Positions 1-5,684 of a stretch of 14,152 bases of DNA are shown piece by piece. The notes under the pieces were generated by a model, which was not told where the DNA came from, did not search any database, and worked only from the letters and a program-made list of their open reading frames with translations. The stretch comes from CAXSEF01 sp964236535 (GTDB taxonomy: Bacteria > Pseudomonadota > Alphaproteobacteria > Acetobacterales > Acetobacteraceae). Every line of letters starts with the position of its first letter. Position 1 is the first letter of the stretch. The translations under genes were made by a program, and so were the position numbers. The stretch is taken from assembly GCA_964236535.1 (NCBI GenBank), contig CAXSEF010000084.1, forward strand, positions 1 to 14,152, given 5' to 3'.

Positions 1-98
1 CCGAAAGACTACCGCCGCATCGCGACCCGCTACGACAGCTCGCAGCCAACTCCCTTGGCGCCGTCTACCTCGCCGCAGCCGTCACCTGCTGGTTATGA
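1..98 (+). pseudogene. IS5-family transposase, C-terminal remnant
   Basis: Frame 1 reads PKDYRRIATRYD and then loses homology. Shifting by one base recovers KLAANSLGAVYLAAAVTCWL-like sequence ending at TGA 96-98. This is the characteristic tail of a DDE transposase of the IS5 family (RRIATRYDKLA..FLAAV is recalled from many alphaproteobacterial copies). A single base appears to be missing in the Lys codon near position 37. The left part lies outside the window. The end sits only 9 bp from the stop codon of the minus-strand oxidoreductase gene, so this insertion landed just behind that operon. It is unlikely to encode an active enzyme. Family placement is from recall, not a search. Confidence 0.72.
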
Positions 99-107
99 GT
101 CCCGACC

Positions 108-2984
108 CTAGTTGGGCACAACCACGGCTTGCGAAGCGCTCTGCAAAAGATAGGTTTGCAGCCACTGCTGCATACGCTCGTTTATACTTGTCATTTCATT
201 GACTTTGCCCAAAAACACTTCGTCGTGAACGGCTGAGGCAGCCTGGTGCAGGATCGTCAAAGACGATTGGCAACTGCTTACCAAAGCCAGCAAGCCCTGC
301 AGATTGAATAGCAGGTTTATTTCTCCAGGTGTGGCATGACGAGCAACAGCCGTGCTTCGGCCAAAAACTTTACCATTCTGCATGCCGTAGCGAAGCGCGA
401 CCTCATCAACCTTCTCCACTACGGCATGGGACCAGCCCGCAAATAAGCTACATTGGCGCGACACGTCCGCCAGATCCGGGTGATTTGAGACAGTCTGTTC
501 GAACGCGGCAGCTAGCCTAGTCACGCTATCACGCAGTAAGCCGATATGGTCGGCAATGTGCTGACGTGGCGGTTTCACCGACATAGCGGCTTTCCGGGCC
601 GCCGTAGCTACCCCCATGCGCGCTAATGCGAGCACGCTTTGATGCGCGCTGTCCTTGCCCATTGCCTTCGGTGCCGCCACCGGCGTCGAGGCGCGTTCCA
701 ATTTTACTGCGGCATATTTCAGCATGGGCTGCTTGCTCACCGGGTCCCAAACGAAAAGCGTCAGCTCGTTGGCGGCCTGCGCGTGTTCCGGCTTGTCCCA
801 GTAGCCGTAGTGAAACGGCATGAAGGCGTGCCCATCCTCGATGGCCCCGATCCTCACAGGCACTTCGACTGCGCCCCGGCGCGATGTCACCCGCACCAAG
901 TCGCCGTCCACCACCCACAGTCGCAGGGCTGCGAACAGCGAGACCTCGATGTAGATAGCCGGGTCAGCACGGTTCAGCTCCGGTGACCGAGCGGTCTTTG
1001 TGCGGGTGTGGAACTGATGAAGAACCCGCCCGGTGGTCAGCGCGACCGGATAGGCCTCGTCGGGCTGTTCAGGGGCGGGATGGTAGTGAGATGACTTCAG
1101 GAACGCGCGGCCGGCAGGTTCCATGGCGTGGTAGTCCGCCGGGGTGATCCGGCCGCCCGTCAGGAGATCATGGCCAAATGTTGCGCAACGGTCCGGGCTG
1201 GTTGGGAAAACATGATCGGCGTACAGCCGAGCTTTTCCGTCCGGATACGCCTGGTTGCAAGGCCAGGGGATCCCCGATGCGCCCCGGAGTTTCGCGTAGG
1301 ACAGCCCGGTGTAGTCGCAAGGGCGCCCACGGGAACACTCCTTCCAGGCCTCGAACGCGCCCTCGGGTGTAGCCCATTTGATGAGCGGTGCGCCGTCCTT
1401 GTCATGAAAACCCATGCGGTGGGCGTAGTCCAACAAAACATCCAGATCGGACCGCGCCTCTCCAGGCGGCTCCACGGCTTGTTCACTCAGATGAACGGTG
1501 CGGTCGAAGTTGGTGAAGGTGCCGGTTTTCTCCGCCCAGAGCGCCGCGGGTAGCACCACGTCTGCCAAGCGCGCCGTCTCAGTCATGAAGGCGTCCTGCA
1601 CCACTACGAACAAATCTGGCTTTTGCAGGATGGCACGGACACGGCCGAGGTCCGGAAGCGAAACCGCCGGGTTGGTGCCCTGAATCCACAACATCCGCAG
1701 CGTGCCGGTCTCGGCGTAGTGGAACATCTGGAGCGCGTGCGTACCGGGCTGCCAATGCGGGATATTTTGCGGACGCACGTTCCAAATACGAGCCAGATCA
1801 GCAACTTGCGTTGGGTTCTCCCAGTTGCGGAAACCGCTCAGGTCCTCGTAGACACCGCACTCCCGCGTGTTCTGGGCACTGGGCTGGCCGTTCATCTGCA
1901 AGATGCCGCAGCCGGGCCGGCCGATCAGGCCACGCACGAGATGGATGTTGTTCACCTGGCAGGCGGAAGCGGTCGCTTGGTTGCTTTGATAGACTCCCTG
2001 CAGGCACGTGGAGACGAGAGTCGGCGCGTCACCAATCAAGTGAGCCGCTTCGACCAGCAGGTCTGCGGGCACCCCGGTGATGGTTTCTACACGGTCGGGT
2101 GGATATTCCTCTACGATCCGGGCAAGGGCGTCATAGCCCAGTGTATGCTGCGCGATGAAATCGGGATCGACGTGGCCATGGCGAATTAGCAGATATAGCA
2201 GGCCGTTTAGCAGCGCTAAGTTGGTCCCGGGCCGCGGCGCGAGCCAGACGTCGGCTTCATCCGCGGTGGAGGTGCGGCGCGGGTCTACGACCACCAGCTT
2301 CGGCGGGTTCGGCCCCCGGCGACGGTCCAGCACGCGCATCCACATTACGGTGTCGGTAAACGCCACGTTGTGGCCGACGTGCAGGATGCAATCGGTACAG
2401 TCAATGTCCTCCACCGTGCCCGGCTGACCATCCATGCCGAACGTCTCCTTTAATGAGGCGGACGCCGTGGCAGTGCAAAGCCGGATGTTGCCGTCCAGGT
2501 GCGGTGTGCCGAGCCCTGCCCTTCCGATCAGGGCAAGGGTGTAGTATTCCTCCAGCATCAGCTGGCCACTGCTGTAGAAGCCGATTGCCGAGCTCGTGAA
2601 CCGATCGCAAATCGTCCGGGTCTGCCGAACGATCAGCTCCATTGCCTCGTCCCAACTGGCTTCGCGCAATGTTCCGCCACTTCGGATCAGCGGGCGAAGC
2701 AACCGATCTGGGCTGTTGTTGGCCACCCAGCCGTGAAGTCCCTTGGGGCCGAGACGCCCGCGATTGCTGCGGTCCTGCGGGCGACCACGCACGCCGACGA
2801 TCCGGCCATCCTTCACCCCGACATCCAGCGCACAAGCATTGGAGCAGAGCACGCAAGCCGATTGTACCCATCGGTCCGGCGCGTCGACCATACGCTGGTC
2901 GAGCCGGGCCGGCCACTGCGCCTCGCCCTGGAACGGGGTTCGTTCCCCCCAAGTATCGAGGATGCTGTCACGACTTTCCGTCAC
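108..2984 (-). CDS. Molybdopterin oxidoreductase (nitrate reductase/formate dehydrogenase superfamily), substrate unknown
   Basis: A 958-residue bis-MGD enzyme starting at GTG 2984-2982. The N-terminal Fe-S module has C44-x2-C47-x3-C51, but the usual fourth ligand is Gly79 (GRLGPKG instead of GRLCxKG). The MopB core follows, with the probable Mo-ligand Cys170 in GNIRLCTATA. Other core motifs are QGTNPAVSLPD near 435-445, and ADVVLPA and EKTGTFTN near 474-492. The molydopterin-dinucleotide-binding domain covers about 645-765 (TTGRVLHQFHTRT). Residues about 795-955 form an extra helical domain that is not part of the standard core. No Tat or Sec signal is visible, so the protein is probably cytoplasmic. 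The gene lies 9 nt behind the DUF2231-Rieske-hemerythrin gene on the same strand, and its weak RBS (TAGGTA) overlaps that gene's stop codon, which suggests translational coupling. It resembles assimilatory nitrate reductase catalytic subunits, but I would not assign nitrate as substrate. Confidence 0.9.
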   Translation of the reverse strand: MTESRDSILDTWGERTPFQGEAQWPARLDQRMVDAPDRWVQSACVLCSNACALDVGVKDGRIVGVRGRPQDRSNRGRLGPKGLHGWVANNSPDRLLRPLIRSGGTLREASWDEAMELIVRQTRTICDRFTSSAIGFYSSGQLMLEEYYTLALIGRAGLGTPHLDGNIRLCTATASASLKETFGMDGQPGTVEDIDCTDCILHVGHNVAFTDTVMWMRVLDRRRGPNPPKLVVVDPRRTSTADEADVWLAPRPGTNLALLNGLLYLLIRHGHVDPDFIAQHTLGYDALARIVEEYPPDRVETITGVPADLLVEAAHLIGDAPTLVSTCLQGVYQSNQATASACQVNNIHLVRGLIGRPGCGILQMNGQPSAQNTRECGVYEDLSGFRNWENPTQVADLARIWNVRPQNIPHWQPGTHALQMFHYAETGTLRMLWIQGTNPAVSLPDLGRVRAILQKPDLFVVVQDAFMTETARLADVVLPAALWAEKTGTFTNFDRTVHLSEQAVEPPGEARSDLDVLLDYAHRMGFHDKDGAPLIKWATPEGAFEAWKECSRGRPCDYTGLSYAKLRGASGIPWPCNQAYPDGKARLYADHVFPTSPDRCATFGHDLLTGGRITPADYHAMEPAGRAFLKSSHYHPAPEQPDEAYPVALTTGRVLHQFHTRTKTARSPELNRADPAIYIEVSLFAALRLWVVDGDLVRVTSRRGAVEVPVRIGAIEDGHAFMPFHYGYWDKPEHAQAANELTLFVWDPVSKQPMLKYAAVKLERASTPVAAPKAMGKDSAHQSVLALARMGVATAARKAAMSVKPPRQHIADHIGLLRDSVTRLAAAFEQTVSNHPDLADVSRQCSLFAGWSHAVVEKVDEVALRYGMQNGKVFGRSTAVARHATPGEINLLFNLQGLLALVSSCQSSLTILHQAASAVHDEVFLGKVNEMTSINERMQQWLQTYLLQSASQAVVVPN

Positions 2985-2993
2985 AATAACTAC

Positions 2994-4478
2994 CTAGATG
3001 CTCTCCAGTAGCCTTAGCCTGAGGTCGCGAAAGGTACGGCGGAAGCGCGACGTCCGCTCGGCATCGAGCATGTCCTCGAGCTGACCGCCCAACTCGCGCA
3101 GCCGCCACTCGCTTAAGCGCTCGGCCTCGTGGAACATGGAACGCTCTTCAGAACCCGCATGGTGCAGGAATGCCGACTGCAGGGCACGCACGTTTGCTTC
3201 GAACTCCTCGCCATCAGTCGGCAACTTGATCGTCGCAGCCACCATGTCCGCCAGCACGCCGTGTTCGGCATAGGCGATGTCCACGTCCTCGCTGACCGGC
3301 GAGACGGCTGGGTAGAAGATCATATCCTCCACCACCTCGTGTATATCGAGCTCGGTCGCTAGTGTGTGCATCAGCACATGACGCTGCGGGTTGGTCCCCG
3401 GCGTGGCCAGCACACGTTCGAACAAGCGGCGGAGCAGTTCGTGGTGCTCGAACAGCACGTCGGTGGCTTTGGTACGAAGTGACACGTCCGTTTCAGGATT
3501 CATGGCTTCGGCAACGCAGTTCCCCTGTGGCAAGCTGGCCAGGGTCTCAGACGTCACCACCCTGTCTCCGGGTTCCTGCTCGCGCCGGACTTCCACCATA
3601 CCGTCACGTAGACGTACTTGGTAGCGCGGCTGCGGGCAGGTGGATGGACCGCTAGTCGGCTGCCCGGTCTCGAGATCGTAGCGCGAGCCATGCCACGGGC
3701 AGACCAGCGTGCCCTCCAGCACCCAGCCCTGGTCTAGCGGACCGCCAGCATGGGAGCAGCGCGCGCCCATTGCGTGCACCCGCATGCCTTGCCTGACGAG
3801 GGCGATACCGATCTCCTTGCGGCCTACCTCGTCCCAAACGGCAGCTCGGTGTGGCACGCCTTCCCTGAGATCTGCCAGAGGCACCAGGGCCACGAAGTCC
3901 CGCGGCTCCGGACTGCGGTCTGCATGGTCCACCGCATTACCGCGACGGTAGATCAGGTGCGCCCCGAGAAAGCTGCTCACACCGGTGAAGGCGAACGCTG
4001 CTCCACTGACCCAACGCCCCGCCGCCAACCGCCCGCGGGCGCGCAGCATGATTGATCCGACGTTGAGTGCGAGAGACACGGTGTTGATGGAGCCGTGCAC
4101 CAGTCCAGTTCGGCGGTCGCGCCCATTAAGGTGCTGCCAGTCGGCCAGACCAGTCGCGATCGCCAGCACGGCGCCGGCAGCCCCAGCCTTGAGCGCTAGG
4201 TCGGCCGCCCGAGGGGTGGCACGATCCCGAAGGACGCCAGCGACAGCCAGCAAGTCGAGACCGAGTGCCAGGCTCCAGGTGCCGACCGGGATGGCGACTG
4301 CCAGCGGATGAACTGGGTGGCCCAGCGTGCGGCCGTGCAGCGTATTACCCAGGGCCTTTCCCGTCTTACCACCGACTTGTCCGGTCCTCGATATCATTTT
4401 GCCCAGAGTATATCCTGAACGGTCCAGCCGGTCCGATCTCTCGATTAGGCCGATCAACGCGTCTATTCTCTTGCCCAT
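2994..4478 (-). CDS. DUF2231 membrane domain - Rieske [2Fe-2S] - hemerythrin fusion protein
   Basis: 494 residues. ATG 4478 is preferred because GGGAGAGG lies just upstream (4483-4490). The frame stays open much further upstream, but that extension is antisense IS sequence. Residues about 54-175 are a DUF2231 domain with four hydrophobic segments (about 58-82, 93-113, 128-146, 156-176) and histidines H54, H57, H128 and H174 at membrane edges. Residues about 195-298 are a Rieske domain with C241-x-H243 and C260-x2-H263. Residues about 335-465 are a hemerythrin-like domain with H345/H346, H380-x3-E384, H406 and H440-x3-E444, suitable for a di-iron site. With four membrane spans and no signal peptide, both soluble domains are predicted to be cytoplasmic, where they could pass electrons to the molybdoenzyme encoded 9 nt downstream. 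DUF2231-Rieske pairs are known; the hemerythrin tail makes this an unusual triple fusion. Confidence 0.88.
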   Translation of the reverse strand: MGKRIDALIGLIERSDRLDRSGYTLGKMISRTGQVGGKTGKALGNTLHGRTLGHPVHPLAVAIPVGTWSLALGLDLLAVAGVLRDRATPRAADLALKAGAAGAVLAIATGLADWQHLNGRDRRTGLVHGSINTVSLALNVGSIMLRARGRLAAGRWVSGAAFAFTGVSSFLGAHLIYRRGNAVDHADRSPEPRDFVALVPLADLREGVPHRAAVWDEVGRKEIGIALVRQGMRVHAMGARCSHAGGPLDQGWVLEGTLVCPWHGSRYDLETGQPTSGPSTCPQPRYQVRLRDGMVEVRREQEPGDRVVTSETLASLPQGNCVAEAMNPETDVSLRTKATDVLFEHHELLRRLFERVLATPGTNPQRHVLMHTLATELDIHEVVEDMIFYPAVSPVSEDVDIAYAEHGVLADMVAATIKLPTDGEEFEANVRALQSAFLHHAGSEERSMFHEAERLSEWRLRELGGQLEDMLDAERTSRFRRTFRDLRLRLLESI

Positions 4479-4482
4479 GCGG

Positions 4483-4490
4483 CCTCTCCC
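4483..4490 (-). promoter_or_regulatory. Ribosome binding site that decides the start of the DUF2231-Rieske-hemerythrin gene
   Basis: On the minus strand GGGAGAGG lies 4 nt before ATG 4478. An alternative ATG 12 codons upstream (4514) has no comparable Shine-Dalgarno sequence, so 4478 is the better start. I see no convincing -35/-10 pair in the 145-bp gap 4479-4623. Confidence 0.6.
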
Positions 4491-4573
4491 AGTTCCTGCC
4501 CGTGCTTGGGACATGGGAGTGCCTGCCGAATTGCAAATCACCGCCGCACGATGACCGTGGTGTACGGATGACC

Positions 4574-4583
4574 GTGTTTCACG
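4574..4583 (+). repeat. 10-bp direct repeat, left copy, flanking the IS remnants
   Basis: GTGTTTCACG occurs here and again at 5467-5476 in the same orientation, just outside the two outward-facing transposase 3' ends. It overlaps the left arm of the hairpin at 4581-4617. It may be a recombination scar or a chance match. Confidence 0.4.
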
Positions 4584-4617
4584 GACCAGGGATGCAGGCG
4601 TAGTTTCCCTGGTCCGT
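4581..4617. terminator. Perfect 12-bp inverted repeat (possible terminator or IS-end hairpin)
   Basis: ACGGACCAGGGA (4581-4592) and TCCCTGGTCCGT (4606-4617) are exact reverse complements around a 13-nt loop. The hairpin lies just past the stop of the minus-strand transposase remnant (4624) and upstream of the redox operon. No clear U-run follows on the minus strand; the plus strand has only TTTG. It could end transcription from the IS, insulating the operon, or it could be part of the IS end. The repeat itself is certain; its role is inferred. Confidence 0.45.
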
Positions 4618-4623
4618 TTGTGG

Positions 4624-5183
4624 TTAGGCGATGCGGACGGAGTTCGGATGATCGAACTCCAGCATGCGGTTGAGGGCATGAACGGCGACGTCCACCTTGA
4701 TGCCCGACACTCGTCCGTCCGCGAGCGCAGCGCGTCACCGATCACCTGCTTATCGCTGCTGTGGGTTCGAACCCGGATAGTGTAGTCCGACGCTTTCTGG
4801 CAGGCCGCTCGTCCGTGCTCGGCAATGCATCGCAGATGGCGGTCCCGCTGTGCGGGTTCGATCTCGGCCGTCTCGCTCGGCACCACCGTAGAACACGGCG
4901 GCACGATGATCGCCGCTGCGGGATGGCGCTCGGCGACCGCGATGGAAATACCGTCCTGATCGTATGCGCCGTCGCCAGTGAACGAGGCTGCAGCTGCCCC
5001 CATCTGGTCGACCAAGAGGCCGACCTGGGAGCCGTCGGCGATCGCCTTCCTGGTCAGCGCTGCCGCGACGATCTGGCCGGTGTCGGCGTCCAGGCCGACA
5101 TGCAGCTCGCGACAGGACCGGCGCGTCTTGGTGCCGTACTTCTCGACCAGCCAATCGCCCGAACCACACAGCTTCGGCCCATG
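4624..5183 (-). pseudogene. IS5-type transposase fragment, N-terminally truncated and frameshifted
   Basis: The minus strand encodes KLCGSGDWLVEKYGTKTRRS, then a TGDGAYDQDGI stretch (second catalytic Asp) and VPSETAE..RDRHLRCIAEHGR. This order is typical of an IS5-family DDE transposase. The region that should carry the catalytic Glu (normally VEADISRWKRVIGD) is scrambled and reads TIRVRTHSSDKQVIGD. After SRTDE a frameshift is needed to reach the proper C-terminus, IKVDVAVHALNRMLEF and then a stop at 4624-4626. The N-terminus with the first catalytic Asp is absent because the fragment meets an oppositely oriented fragment at about 5180. It cannot be functional. Confidence 0.82.
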
Positions 5184-5450
5184 CCGAGCCAGACGGCCGA
5201 GACAGCGCCCATGCAGCCCGACCGTCACCTGCGACACATTGCTGAGCGTGGCCGCAGGAGGTGGCAGCAGGCACCAGGCTATTACTGGCGCGCGCTGGTC
5301 GAGGCCGGTATCAGCCGGCTCAGGCGCGTGATCGGGGGCGAACTGCACTCGCGCACGGATCGACGACCCGGGACGAAGATCGCCCTCGCTCTCAGCGCTC
5401 TGAACCAGATGCTCGAACTCGGACGCCCGGAATACGTCCGCCTGGCATAA
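5181..5450 (+). pseudogene. IS5-type transposase C-terminal fragment, inverted relative to its neighbour
   Basis: The plus strand reads MPSQTAETAP, DRHLRHIAERGR, YYWRALVEAGISRLRRVIGG and finally ALNQMLELGRPEYVRLA, ending at TAA 5448-5450. This matches the last 85-90 residues of the same transposase type as the minus-strand fragment at 4624-5183, and it keeps the catalytic Glu (VEAGISR). The two fragments are roughly 70% identical at the nucleotide level over their first 100 bp, judged by eye, so they descend from different copies rather than a recent duplication. The frame is open further upstream, but that part is antisense to the other fragment. The remnant is non-functional. Confidence 0.8.
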
Positions 5451-5684
5451 TAGCCGACGGAGGCAGGTGTTTCACGCCCGTCTTCCGGTCCATGCCACAC
5501 ACTCCATCGTCGAGCGTGGTCGCGAGTAGACAGCGGCCGTCAAGGGACTCAGACTCCGTTCTTCCGCCTGCCTCTCCTGACCGGGTGTCGCCTGTCCGTA
5601 TCCCTTGCGTCCCGACCGCTCCGCACCCACCAGGCCCAGCTTCTCGGGATCGCGCGCGCCATTGCGTCGGGCGAGGCGTCGGGC
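5451..5684 (+). other. Region between IS remnant and helicase, probably holding the disrupted helicase 5' end
   Basis: No independent gene is convincing here. From about 5605 the sequence looks like the real N-terminus of the helicase. TTG 5605 followed by CGTCCCGAC and, after restoring one base near 5617, CTCCGCACCCACCAG would read MRPDRLRTHQ directly into the helicase frame. No Shine-Dalgarno sequence precedes that TTG. The first 150 bp are IS-flanking sequence of unknown content. Confidence 0.4.
5467..5476 (+). repeat. 10-bp direct repeat, right copy, flanking the IS remnants
   Basis: Second copy of GTGTTTCACG, 17 bp beyond the stop of the plus-strand transposase fragment. IS5-family target duplications are usually 2-4 bp, so this length does not fit a simple insertion of that family. 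Confidence 0.4.

Noticed and set aside
108..300. Idea that the IS at 1-98 truncated the C-terminus of the molybdoenzyme.
   Set aside because: The ending SASQAVVVPN resembles the remembered natural end (QALVV) of related proteins, so the gene appears complete although the IS lies only 9 bp away.
4479..5348. The open frame of the Rieske protein extends about 290 codons further upstream on the minus strand.
   Set aside because: That part is transposase sequence (partly in frame, partly antisense to the other fragment). A good RBS stands before ATG 4478, and the fusion is an accident of open frame in GC-rich DNA.
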